From NCBI GenBank assembly GCA_021846685.1, contig JAJZWL010000005.1, forward strand, positions 10,562 to 74,561: a DNA stretch of 64,000 bases. Direction: 5' to 3'. Of the stretch, positions 1 through 8,186 are shown one piece after another. The translations under genes were made by a program, and so were the position numbers. The DNA comes from a bacterium (GTDB taxonomy: Bacteria; Patescibacteria; Dojkabacteria; JAKAPS01; JAJZLI01). How positions within the stretch are numbered: the stretch's first letter is position 1; each line of letters opens with the position of its first letter. The notes below the pieces were generated by a model, which made no database searches, was not told the DNA's origin, and was given only the letters and a program-made list of their open reading frames with translations.

Positions 1-847
1 GATTTTGCTCTTGTGAACTTGGAGTAGAACCTCCTATACTGAGATTAATAACATTAGCTCCATTGTTAATAGCCCATTGTATTCCCAAAAGTTCTGCTCC
101 AAGAGGGATGCCATTAGAATTACCTATTTTAATAGGCATAATGCTTGTGTTAAATGCAATTCCTGCAACTCCATATTTTTGAGATCCACTAGAGTCATTA
201 TTAGTACTAGAATTTATAACACTTGTAACAAAAGTTCCATGTCCCATACTGTCATAAGGAGAATATTCATTTACTGTCTGGTTATTATATACAGCCAGAG
301 CATTATATGGATCTACTATATTAAGGTTAGATAATGCAGGAGCTTGAGCGTAAGTAGTTCCTGTCAAAGAATTTGTATAACTTTGATATTCTACTCCAGA
401 ATCTAGTACAGCTACTTTTATATTACTACTTCCTCCTAAAGATGCTGTAAATCCAGAATTATCAACAACAGGAGCTTTAATATCAAATAGATTTTTTTGT
501 AAATTTATATCTGTGTTATTAGGTAGAGAAGAGAAGTGCCTTACATAGTCAGGAGATACATTCTTAACACTACTATTAGCAAGCAACTTTGTCATAAATA
601 TTTTATAAGTTTCTCCTTTAGGTTTTTTTACTATCTTTATATTATTGTTAACACTTACTATATTAGAATTACCTAAATTAGAATTAGTTGTATCAACTAT
701 GGCAGAATTGGTAGAGTAACTTTTATTATAAGTAAGAGAGTTATATTCGGAATTTATATTATTAGTTTTTATGACAGATGCATATATCTTGCCTACAGAG
801 ACTATAGATATTAGTAATATTATATTGAATAATAAGAATTTCTTCAT
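1..847 (-). CDS. Secreted subtilisin-like serine protease (S8 family), 3' end cut by window edge
   Basis: The reading frame is open from an ATG at 847 down to base 1 (281 codons) and continues off the left edge. It starts with a signal peptide of about 23 residues ending KIYAS. A pro-region-like segment follows, then the subtilase core: AVLDSGV carries the catalytic Asp (about residue 149) and SMGHGTFV the catalytic His (about 203). INLSIGG near the edge is the usual substrate-strand region. The catalytic Ser should lie outside the window, so activity cannot be confirmed. Subtilases are secreted endopeptidases. The gene is 13 bp downstream of the stop of the GH18 gene on the same strand, so the two may be co-transcribed. 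Confidence 0.9.
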   Translation of the reverse strand, partial: MKKFLLFNIILLISIVSVGKIYASVIKTNNINSEYNSLTYNKSYSTNSAIVDTTNSNLGNSNIVSVNNNIKIVKKPKGETYKIFMTKLLANSSVKNVSPDYVRHFSSLPNNTDINLQKNLFDIKAPVVDNSGFTASLGGSSNIKVAVLDSGVEYQSYTNSLTGTTYAQAPALSNLNIVDPYNALAVYNNQTVNEYSPYDSMGHGTFVTSVINSSTNNDSSGSQKYGVAGIAFNTSIMPIKIGNSNGIPLGAELLGIQWAINNGANVINLSIGGSTPSSQEQN

Positions 848-860
848 AATGAAGTCTCGC

Positions 861-2969
861 TTAAGGAGCTAATGTTGCTCCTATGGTTTTATTAAATATT
901 CCAATTGCAGTTCCATCATATACTGCATTTCCAAATGTATATATTCCTCCATCTGCTGTAGTAAGATAATAACCTTGGTTATTTGCTGTGACAGCGAAAG
1001 ATACGGGTCTTGTATTTGGAGCTCCTTTTATATTATACATAGATCCGAAAAATTGAGCATCTCCAAAAGTGTAAACTGCACCATCTTGAGTTGTTATATA
1101 ATATCCATTTCCACTAGGGGTTAATGTGAAATTAACTGCATTTTTATTAGGAGCTGCAGGAATATTATATACTGATCCATGGAATTGAGCATTTCCAAAT
1201 GTATAAACTGCACCATTTGCTGTCATTATGTAGTATCCTCCACCATTAGGAGTTACAGCAAATGCTAAAGGAGTTCTGTTTGGCATTGCAGAAGAAGGGA
1301 TGTTATATAGTGATCCATGAAATTGAGCAGATCCAAATGTGTAAACACCTCCATCTGCCGTAAGTACATAGTACCCATTTCCATGTGGAGTAGTAGCAAT
1401 TGCTACAGGAGTTCTTACTGGAGCATTCGGTATGTTATATACACTCCCGAAAAATTTAGCAGTACCAAATGTATATATCCCACTATCTTGAGTTAGTATG
1501 TAATAACCTGTATCACTTGGAAGTACTGCAAGCCCTACTGCATTATTATTTGGAGCACCATTCATATATGACATATCTCCATAATAATTAGCATTTCCTA
1601 ATGGTAATATTTTTCCATGAGAAGAAAGAATATAGTATGCACTATTATTTTTTGAAAAAAGAGAACTGCTAGTAAAATAACTATTTATAGCACTTGTAAG
1701 ATTAGTTGATGGTTGTTCATATCCTAATGTCCAAATACTTACTCCTCTCAAATTTGAATTAAGTACTTGTGAATATACTAAACCTAAAGATGTAGCATTA
1801 GAATAATATCCCTCTCTTAATTGATCTCCAGATGCACAATTTGGAGGAGTATTATTTGAAGTGTAACAATATCCATACCATGGAGTTGAGCTCTGAGAAT
1901 CCCAATGCTTTGTGTTTTGGTTCTTATATTTATCATTTGTTTGTCCATAAGGCTCATTTATTCCAGTTCCTGAAACAGTAGGTGCATTTTGATTATCATT
2001 TGTAGTTTGATAATCGTTTCCATAGTAAGGAACTCCTAATATAATTTTATTAGGATTAATTGCTGCTGCATAATCAAGGATAGTTCTTCTAACGTCATAC
2101 CATAAAGGTCCTGCTCCATTATTATATCCAGTAAAAGGATTTACTGGCTCTGCTATTGAGGAAGAAGGAGTATAGTAATCATAAGCCATAACGTTTATAG
2201 CATCTGCTGCATTAGCAAGTGCTGGGGCATTATATAAAGATCCAGGCCAACGTACGGCTGACGCCATAACATCTACTGATATGAAAGATCCTGGTATTGC
2301 TTGGTGCATTTGAGTAGTAAGATTGGATACAAGAGTTGTAAAATTATTAATAGTTGTGGTATCTGGGGTTCCTTGAGAAGGTTGGTATTCAAAATCAATA
2401 TTTACTCCTTGTAGGTTATATTTTTTTGTAATCGAAATTATATTATTAATAAAGTTTTGTGTATTTGTAGTACTATTTACAACACTTTGAATATCTGTCA
2501 AATTAAATATTTTAGCTGTAATAACAACTCTTACATTATTATTGTGAGCAGTATTTACCATATTTACAAAAGCTGAGGATTGCAATCCTGTATATCCATT
2601 TCCACCTCCTGCATTTGTTCCAAAATTACCATTTCCATCTGATGTAATCCCAAAATAGTCAATAGTAGTTAAATTTTTATATGGATAATTTAAATATGCA
2701 TTTGAAGTAAGATCCCAATATGGAGCAAACCCCATTACCTCTTTTTGTAATCCTTGAGGACCATAACTTGCAAATGTCTTGTATGGATTAGGTTTAGTTG
2801 TTGCTTTTACAAAGGAGTAAGTTTTATTTGAATGTAAAGCGTTTAAATAACTATTTCCTTCATATGACCAAGATGGCGGTGTACTTGCTGCAAATATTTT
2901 TCCTGCTGTTAAAAAAAATATTACAAATAAAACAGGCAGAAGTATCTTAGTATTAATTTTTATAGTCAT
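861..2969 (-). CDS. Secreted GH18 (chitinase/YaaH-like) glycoside hydrolase with six C-terminal repeats
   Basis: The signal peptide ends GKIFAAS. Residues about 75-430 form a GH18 barrel: GVNIDFEY (189-195) holds the catalytic Glu194 with Asp192, and VMAYDYY (260-266) is the later conserved strand. The middle Asp of the classical DxDxE motif is Asn190, as in YaaH-type peptidoglycan-acting members. Residues about 440-700 are six tandem units of about 44 residues with the pattern GYY-[LIV]-xT-x-DG-x-[IV]YTFG-x-A-x-[FY]-x-GS. Similar GYW/DGG/FGDA repeats occur in actinobacterial secreted proteins and probably build a propeller-like or cell-wall-binding module. The likely role is extracellular hydrolysis of chitin or peptidoglycan glycans. 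The substrate is inferred, not visible. Confidence 0.88.
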   Translation of the reverse strand: MTIKINTKILLPVLFVIFFLTAGKIFAASTPPSWSYEGNSYLNALHSNKTYSFVKATTKPNPYKTFASYGPQGLQKEVMGFAPYWDLTSNAYLNYPYKNLTTIDYFGITSDGNGNFGTNAGGGNGYTGLQSSAFVNMVNTAHNNNVRVVITAKIFNLTDIQSVVNSTTNTQNFINNIISITKKYNLQGVNIDFEYQPSQGTPDTTTINNFTTLVSNLTTQMHQAIPGSFISVDVMASAVRWPGSLYNAPALANAADAINVMAYDYYTPSSSIAEPVNPFTGYNNGAGPLWYDVRRTILDYAAAINPNKIILGVPYYGNDYQTTNDNQNAPTVSGTGINEPYGQTNDKYKNQNTKHWDSQSSTPWYGYCYTSNNTPPNCASGDQLREGYYSNATSLGLVYSQVLNSNLRGVSIWTLGYEQPSTNLTSAINSYFTSSSLFSKNNSAYYILSSHGKILPLGNANYYGDMSYMNGAPNNNAVGLAVLPSDTGYYILTQDSGIYTFGTAKFFGSVYNIPNAPVRTPVAIATTPHGNGYYVLTADGGVYTFGSAQFHGSLYNIPSSAMPNRTPLAFAVTPNGGGYYIMTANGAVYTFGNAQFHGSVYNIPAAPNKNAVNFTLTPSGNGYYITTQDGAVYTFGDAQFFGSMYNIKGAPNTRPVSFAVTANNQGYYLTTADGGIYTFGNAVYDGTAIGIFNKTIGATLAP
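864..1650 (-). repeat. Six tandem protein repeats of about 132 bp within the GH18 gene
   Basis: The 3' third of the GH18 gene encodes six consecutive units of about 44 residues. Each begins near GYYILT or GYYITT, continues with DGGVYTFG and ends with a variable proline/asparagine-rich linker containing YNIP. The first unit (near 1640) is the most diverged and the last is shortened. The DNA copies differ clearly, so the array is old rather than freshly expanded. Six units are compatible with a closed propeller, but no structure can be read from the sequence alone. Confidence 0.8.
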
Positions 2970-3447
2970 AAGAGTATTTAATATATAAATTTCTTACTTA
3001 CAATCTAACACAATATATATATACACACAATAGGGTAGGAAAGTTTCATATTATTTTTCTTAAGGGAATTTTTTACAAGCTTTTCAAAGTAATTTTTAAT
3101 CTCTCTATGGTTTTAGAAATAAGATTCCATAATGTTGTATACTTATCTCATTATATAGATTTATTTGTATAACTCGAATATCCAAACTTAAATAAAGATA
3201 GATATGTTAATTATAATAATATACTCTTGAATTACTATATTATAATTTCACTATAGACATAAAAATAAGAAATTTTTCTTCCTTTTTTTTGTTGTATATA
3301 TTGCATATGAATTCTTCTACATATAAATAATCGCTTTTTTCTTTTTTATAAAAAATCGATCTTGTAAAGAATTGACTTATTCTTTTTCTGTTATTGAATT
3401 TATCTCAAAATCGAATGTATATTGAGTGACTATATTTTGCTTTATCT
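2970..3447. other. 478-bp intergenic region between two secreted-protein genes
   Basis: No convincing coding sequence is visible on either strand. An imperfect inverted repeat with 10 of 11 matching bases lies at 3330-3340 and 3350-3360 (ATCG plus T-run against A-run plus CGAT) and could act as a terminator for the upstream minus-strand gene. Several TATAAT-like hexamers occur, as expected in such AT-rich DNA, and none has a convincing partner. The GH18 promoter presumably lies near 2980-3040 on the minus strand. Confidence 0.4.
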
Positions 3448-4767
3448 CTATTGTCCATACCAGTATTGGGCAATCATACCAATACCAGCTATTTCATTTG
3501 AATTCCAGTTTTGTCCAGAAGATAGTCCCGAGACTGTTCCTTTGACTGTAAATGTTGCGCCATTTTGAGTATCTCCATTTGTATTTGTTGCACTAAGACC
3601 ATAATAGTTAAATGAGGATGTATTCCATGCTCCATTTAAACCACAAGTTGAAGGACAATCCCCAACATTTATTTGTACTGGGCCAAATGTATCGTTTACT
3701 GTATCACCATTTTGTCTTGCATTCCCTTCAACATTAAAAAATAATCTTGGAGATAAACTTACAGTTATATCAGCTATAGGTGTACCATTTACATAAAATA
3801 CCGCAGTACTATTTCCTGGCCACCAGGCTAATTCTACATTTGTAGGATTGTTAGAGGCGGGGGATAAGTATTCATATGTAAATTGACCATTTTGTACTCT
3901 TTCCCATGCATAATATGGCTGCCCATGTGAAGAAGCAGAAGTTGAATCAGTTTGTATACCTACGGATATAGCATTATTATATGCATCATGAGCATTTATA
4001 TATGCAGAATAACCAGTTCCTGAGCCTGACTCTGTTAATGTATCAGTATAAGTAAAATAAGGATTTCCCTGTGGGACAACTACTGGATTTGATACTATAG
4101 ATCCTGGAGTAAAAGATATTCCTGTAAATGTAGTATCACAAATATCTCCAGGCTCTCTTGCTGCAGCTAGAAATGAAATAGAAGGATTATTCTCAGCAAC
4201 TGGATAGACACCTAAAGTTACTTGATTATCTATAGTTACTGATATTCCTGTTGCTGTCCATGTTATTTGAAAATGGTGAGAGGCTCCAGATATTGCTCCT
4301 CCTGGCCAATATCCCCCAACTGGAACTCCATTTGCTGCACCTTCTACCATTATAGTTATACCATTTGGTGAGACACCAGGGTCATGAATAAATCCAAAAG
4401 CAATGTAATTTTTAGGGTCATTCCAAAATTGAACTAACCCTTTGTATCCTGTTCCTGATCCATAAGTACAATTACCATTAGGGCAATATGTTCCCTTTAA
4501 ATCAACACTTAATGTTCCTGATGAAGATCCTCTATATGTTGTTGTTGCTCCTGATTGATAATTAACAGGTCCTGTACCCCAAGCACCTTGATTTTTTCTC
4601 ATTCCCCAAGCATGAACAGTACTTCCATAAGTTGAAGTTGTTGCATATAATCCTGGATCCCAAGAATAAGGAGATAATTGAGCTGATGCTGCAAATGTCT
4701 TGCCAGGAGTTAATGCAAATATAACTGCGATAAGAGATAAAAAAATAAAAAGTTTTATAATTTTCAT
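3448..4767 (-). CDS. Secreted protein with two lectin/LamG-like domains
   Basis: I place the start at ATG 4767, not the in-frame ATG at 4803, because the protein then begins directly with a signal peptide ending PGKTFAASA. That end closely resembles those of the two downstream secreted proteins. The mature 410 residues contain two similar halves of beta-rich sequence, about residues 75-215 and 235-365. Each has an FxN/VxG pattern and aromatic strands such as VQFWNDPKNY and VELAWWPGNS, which suggests concanavalin-like sandwich domains that bind or cleave glycans. Four Cys near C-P-N-G-N-C and C-P-S-T-C could form disulfides. No catalytic motif is recognised, so the function is unknown beyond probable surface carbohydrate binding. 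Confidence 0.65.
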   Translation of the reverse strand: MKIIKLFIFLSLIAVIFALTPGKTFAASAQLSPYSWDPGLYATTSTYGSTVHAWGMRKNQGAWGTGPVNYQSGATTTYRGSSSGTLSVDLKGTYCPNGNCTYGSGTGYKGLVQFWNDPKNYIAFGFIHDPGVSPNGITIMVEGAANGVPVGGYWPGGAISGASHHFQITWTATGISVTIDNQVTLGVYPVAENNPSISFLAAAREPGDICDTTFTGISFTPGSIVSNPVVVPQGNPYFTYTDTLTESGSGTGYSAYINAHDAYNNAISVGIQTDSTSASSHGQPYYAWERVQNGQFTYEYLSPASNNPTNVELAWWPGNSTAVFYVNGTPIADITVSLSPRLFFNVEGNARQNGDTVNDTFGPVQINVGDCPSTCGLNGAWNTSSFNYYGLSATNTNGDTQNGATFTVKGTVSGLSSGQNWNSNEIAGIGMIAQYWYGQ

Positions 4768-4818
4768 TATATATAATATATAAGAAATATTATTTTTAGT
4801 CAAAGGTATTTAAAGATA

Positions 4819-4860
4819 TATATTCTTTATAATAAATTAAATCATTAAATAAAGAATATA
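4819..4860. promoter_or_regulatory. 12-bp perfect inverted repeat in divergent intergenic region
   Basis: TATATTCTTTAT at 4819-4830 is mirrored by ATAAAGAATATA at 4849-4860, with an 18-nt gap. It lies between the divergent secreted lectin-like gene and the GT2 gene that starts at 4907. A TATAAT hexamer follows at 4876-4881. The repeat could be an operator shared by both promoters. AT-rich palindromes also arise by chance, so the assignment is weak. Confidence 0.4.
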
Positions 4861-4906
4861 TGTTTGTAGCATATATATAATAGTATATGATATCATCCTA
4901 TATTAT

Positions 4907-6685
4907 ATGAAGGTTGTAAGTTTATTCAAAAAAAGTGTTTTCTATATTAAAAATTTTGGATTAAAAGAATTTTTTAAAAAAGTTAAAGGGTATGTATTCT
5001 CTAGATTTTTACGTAAAAGAGATAATATTGCATATACTAAACTAGTAACATTAGAAAAATTTAATGAGGCAAAAATAAAAAAAGAAATAGAGAATTTAAA
5101 ATACAAACCATTTCTGTCAGTAATAATACCTACATATAATACCCCGATGTCTTTTATAAAAGAAACTGTATCATCTGTAAATAAACAATTCTATAAAAAT
5201 TTTGAAATCATAATATATGATGATGCTTCTAAAGATGAATATTTAAAAAAATATTTAGAAAAAATTAATAAAGGTAATATTAAAGTTTTTTTCTCTAAAA
5301 AAAATAAAGGAATTTCAGAAACATCAAATCTTGCAGCTAAAGAAGCTTCTGGAGACTATTTAGTATTTTTAGATCATGACGATACTCTCTCTCCTAATGC
5401 ACTCTATGAGGTTGTTAAATATTTAAATAAAAATAGATCTATAGATTATATTTATTCAGATGAAGATAAACTTTCTCATAAGGGAGAAAGAGAAGACCCA
5501 TTTTTTAAACCAGATTTTTCATACGATATGCTACTTACTTATATGTATATTACCCATATAAGGGTTATCAAGAAAAATACTTTTGAAAAATTAGGAGGAT
5601 TAGATAAAAAATATGATGGTGCACAAGATTGGGATTTTGCTCTAAGATTATTTGAAAAAAAAGGAACCTTTGGACATATCCCTAAAGTTTTATATCACTG
5701 GAGAAAAAATCCTAATTCTACCGCTGATGAAGATAGTGGCGCAAAATCATATGCATATAAAAAACAACAACTATTAATAGAAGAACATCTAAAAAGAATG
5801 AATGTAAAGGCAGCAGTTAAAGAGGGGTATTTCAAAGGATCATATAAGGTAGATAGAGAAATTATTGGAAATCCTAAAATAGAAATAATAATACCTTTTA
5901 AGGATAAGGTTGAATATTTAAAAGATTGCATAGAAAGTATTCAAAAATTAAGTACTTATAAAAATTATGAAATATGTTTAGTTAATAACAATAGTAAGAG
6001 TGAAAAAACTTCTCAATATTTAAAAACTCTTAATAATAATCCTAGAATAAAAAAACTTGAATATAAAAAAGAGTTTAATTATTCATTGATTAATAATTTT
6101 GCAGTTAAAAGAACTGAAAGCGACTATGTACTCTTTTTGAATAGTGATACTAAAATAATAACTCCTAGATGGATAGAAGAAATGCTATCAATTGCACAAA
6201 GAAAAGATATAGGAGCTGTAGGAGGATTACTATTGTATAAGGATAATACAATTCAGCATGCAGGGATAATATTGGGTCTAGGAGGAGTCGCAGCTCACTC
6301 TCATAGAGGGTTCCCTTCAAATTCTAATGGACACGGAGGTTTAGTAAGTTGTGTGAGAGATGTATCTGCGGTAACAGCAGCTTGTCTTTTGATGCAAAGA
6401 GACAAGTTTTTAAAAATTAAAGGTTTTGATGAAAATTTAAAAATAGCTTATAATGATGTAGATCTTTGTTTGAGACTAAAAAGAATAGGTTTTTCTAATA
6501 TATATACTCCTTATTCAAAGCTGTATCATTATGAATCAAAAACAAGAAAGAAAACAGTAGGGGAAAATGAAAAAGATACAAACTTCTTTTTAAAGAGGTG
6601 GAAAAAATATATAGAAAAAGGGGATCCTTTTTATAATTTTAATCTAACATTATCAAAGGAAGATTATTCTTTTAGAAAAATATGA
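4907..6685 (+). CDS. Double-domain GT2 glycosyltransferase
   Basis: Two GT-A (family 2) domains lie in tandem. The first spans about residues 68-300, with LSVIIPTYN (70-78), the nucleotide-binding YDDAS (104-108) and the DHDD metal motif (156-159). The second spans about 322-565, with IEIIIPFKD, LVNNNS and the LNSDT motif, then NDVDLCLRL and LYHYES near its C-terminus. A basic N-terminal segment without a membrane helix precedes them. Enzymes of this type add sugars in polysaccharide, O-antigen-like or glycoprotein synthesis on the cytoplasmic side. It closely resembles the C-terminal half of the larger fusion gene at 8187, so the two are paralogues. Confidence 0.88.
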   Translation: MKVVSLFKKSVFYIKNFGLKEFFKKVKGYVFSRFLRKRDNIAYTKLVTLEKFNEAKIKKEIENLKYKPFLSVIIPTYNTPMSFIKETVSSVNKQFYKNFEIIIYDDASKDEYLKKYLEKINKGNIKVFFSKKNKGISETSNLAAKEASGDYLVFLDHDDTLSPNALYEVVKYLNKNRSIDYIYSDEDKLSHKGEREDPFFKPDFSYDMLLTYMYITHIRVIKKNTFEKLGGLDKKYDGAQDWDFALRLFEKKGTFGHIPKVLYHWRKNPNSTADEDSGAKSYAYKKQQLLIEEHLKRMNVKAAVKEGYFKGSYKVDREIIGNPKIEIIIPFKDKVEYLKDCIESIQKLSTYKNYEICLVNNNSKSEKTSQYLKTLNNNPRIKKLEYKKEFNYSLINNFAVKRTESDYVLFLNSDTKIITPRWIEEMLSIAQRKDIGAVGGLLLYKDNTIQHAGIILGLGGVAAHSHRGFPSNSNGHGGLVSCVRDVSAVTAACLLMQRDKFLKIKGFDENLKIAYNDVDLCLRLKRIGFSNIYTPYSKLYHYESKTRKKTVGENEKDTNFFLKRWKKYIEKGDPFYNFNLTLSKEDYSFRKI

Positions 6686-6774
6686 TAAACCTTCTAGTCA
6701 TAGAATAATAGGTATGTAATTCTAGTTATATAAAATTACAGAAGGTCTTTTTTCTTAAATCAATGGTGGGAATA

Positions 6775-7065
6775 TTAGGATTTGTGTAATTTTATTAAAG
6801 TTTCTTCTGCATGTTCTTCTTTTGCTACTCTTATTTGTTTATCAAAATCCTGAGGCTCATTTATTTTTATATAGCCAAAGGCATCCTTTAATGATAAAGG
6901 TGTAGCCTTCACTTTTACAGTATTATTTTCTATAGCAAAAACAATTTTAGTTTGTGGAGTTATCCCTAACATTTTTCTAATTTGTATAGGAAGAGTTACT
7001 TGACCTCTTTGCTGTACGGTCGAAATAAATTCTCTTTTATATTGTAATTTTGATAACTTTTTCAT
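6775..7065 (-). CDS. AbrB/MazE-type antitoxin (SpoVT-AbrB DNA-binding domain)
   Basis: The 96-residue protein has a swapped-hairpin AbrB core around VQQRGQVTLPIQIRKML, followed by a short C-terminal tail of the kind that binds a toxin. Antitoxins of this fold usually repress their own promoter and neutralise a partner RNase. The divergent neighbour at 7310 encodes a PIN-domain protein, the expected partner class. A perfect 9-bp inverted repeat lies just upstream of this gene at 7080-7107. The pairing is inferred from family and position. Head-to-head orientation is less usual than a single bicistron. Confidence 0.75.
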   Translation of the reverse strand: MKKLSKLQYKREFISTVQQRGQVTLPIQIRKMLGITPQTKIVFAIENNTVKVKATPLSLKDAFGYIKINEPQDFDKQIRVAKEEHAEETLIKLHKS

Positions 7066-7079
7066 TTTATTATTGTATC

Positions 7080-7107
7080 ACATTGTATTATATTATGTAT
7101 ACAATGT
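7080..7107. promoter_or_regulatory. Probable antitoxin operator: 9-bp inverted repeat
   Basis: ACATTGTAT (7080-7088) and ATACAATGT (7099-7107) form a perfect inverted repeat with a 10-nt gap, immediately upstream of the AbrB-type gene. On the minus strand a TTGACA (complement of 7131-7136) lies just upstream, so the repeat falls over the likely transcription start. This is a typical place for autorepression. Confidence 0.55.
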
Positions 7108-7234
7108 AGTGTATAATTTTACATACTTTTTGTCAATAGTAATATATAACTTTATATGTTGTTAGCAATATTATTATATATTTTTTGGATCTAAAAGTAG
7201 TGAATTAATGCTTTATATTAAAAGAGTATGTATA

Positions 7235-7286
7235 TTGCGTAAAATCATACTGTAGAGTATAATATTTATATGCGATAGTAGCGCAT
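7235..7286 (+). promoter_or_regulatory. Promoter of the PIN toxin gene with overlapping palindrome
   Basis: TTGCGT at 7235-7240 and TATAAT at 7258-7263 are separated by exactly 17 nt, a strong sigma-70-type promoter. ATGCG/CGCAT arms at 7270-7274 and 7282-7286 with a 7-nt gap sit at the expected start of transcription and could bind a repressor. Confidence 0.6.
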
Positions 7287-7309
7287 TTTTATATTAGTGT
7301 ATTGTTATT

Positions 7310-7735
7310 ATGGCAAATAAAGAAATCAAATTTGTTGATACAAATATGTTTTTAAGATATTTTACGAATGATGATGAAAAGAAAGCTCAAAAGGTCAGAT
7401 TATTATTTGAAAGAGTATCTGCAAATGAAGAAATTCTTTTTACATCAGAGTCAGTTATAGCAGAGATAGTTTATATACTATCTTCAAAAAATTTACCTTA
7501 TAAAGTACCTAGAGAAAAGATTCGAGAATTAATATTGTCAATAATTAGGTTAAGAAGTATGAGGTTAGAAAATAAGGATATAATAATAATGGCTTTAGAT
7601 ATATATTCAGCTAGTTCTATAGATTTTGAAGATACAGTATCTATTGCCTTTATGGAGACAAGGAATATTGAGAAGATATATTCATATGATACTGATTTTG
7701 AAAAATTTAAGAAAATTGAAAGGATTGAACCTTAA
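7310..7735 (+). CDS. PIN-domain ribonuclease, VapC-like toxin
   Basis: This 141-residue protein has the PIN-fold layout. FVDTNMFLRYF near residue 8 holds the first acidic residue, a central Glu lies in SVIAEIVYIL, DFEDTVSIAF carries the third acidic residues, and SYDTDFEKF the C-terminal Asp. PIN toxins cleave RNA with bound Mg2+. The divergent AbrB-type gene is the likely antitoxin. A small basic protein gene with a strong ribosome binding site follows 14 bp later. Confidence 0.8.
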   Translation: MANKEIKFVDTNMFLRYFTNDDEKKAQKVRLLFERVSANEEILFTSESVIAEIVYILSSKNLPYKVPREKIRELILSIIRLRSMRLENKDIIIMALDIYSASSIDFEDTVSIAFMETRNIEKIYSYDTDFEKFKKIERIEP

Positions 7736-7749
7736 GGAGGTGATATTAG

Positions 7750-7926
7750 ATGAAAAAAAGAAAGAATTTAGTTAAGCCAAAACCTCATACATTAACTATT
7801 GCTGAAAAGTTGCTTCATGGTAAAAAGTCTACTAAGAATTCTAAAACTCTTGCAGGGTTTACTGTTAGAGATGCAAAAGGAGTGAAGGAAAAAACTTCAA
7901 AAGGAAAGACAAAAAAGAAAAAGTAA
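7750..7926 (+). CDS. Small lysine-rich protein (58 residues)
   Basis: A complete ribosome binding site AAGGAGGTGA (7734-7743) sits 6 nt before this ATG, which strongly supports translation. The product is very basic: KKRKNLVKPK at the start, then AEKLLHGKK and a C-terminal run of Lys. It has no recognised domain. Its composition suggests nucleic-acid binding or disorder. It lies directly behind the PIN toxin gene and could be co-transcribed with it. A similar short Lys/Arg-rich gene occurs at 37604. Confidence 0.65.
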   Translation: MKKRKNLVKPKPHTLTIAEKLLHGKKSTKNSKTLAGFTVRDAKGVKEKTSKGKTKKKK

Positions 7927-8085
7927 TCTTTTTATAATAGAGTAGTGTGATATTTAAAAATCTAAATTTATGATAATTTTGTGATTTAGTTATCGTTTAT
8001 ATTTTTTATGGGATACACAAATGATATAATACTTATATTATGGATAAACTAATACTAATCTATTATTGAAGAATTAGACAAAGGT

Positions 8086-8161
8086 ATCAAGTGAAGATAA
8101 AAATAAATCTTTTTAATTTTTATTTGTAAATAGTACGAGTTATTGATAAAATTCACTTGAT
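8086..8161 (+). promoter_or_regulatory. 10-bp inverted repeat enclosing a 56-nt loop in the leader of the 8187 gene
   Basis: ATCAAGTGAA at 8086-8095 is exactly mirrored by TTCACTTGAT at 8152-8161. A TATAAT lies upstream at 8024-8029 and the ATG at 8187 follows 25 nt after the right arm, so the transcript leader could fold into a long-stem structure. No known riboswitch consensus was recognised. Confidence 0.4.
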
Positions 8162-8186
8162 TCTATATTTTAATTAAAAACTATTT

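Noticed and set aside
77..334. 85-codon plus-strand frame near the left edge
   Set aside because: It is the shadow of the subtilase coding region on the opposite strand, where both catalytic motifs are visible.
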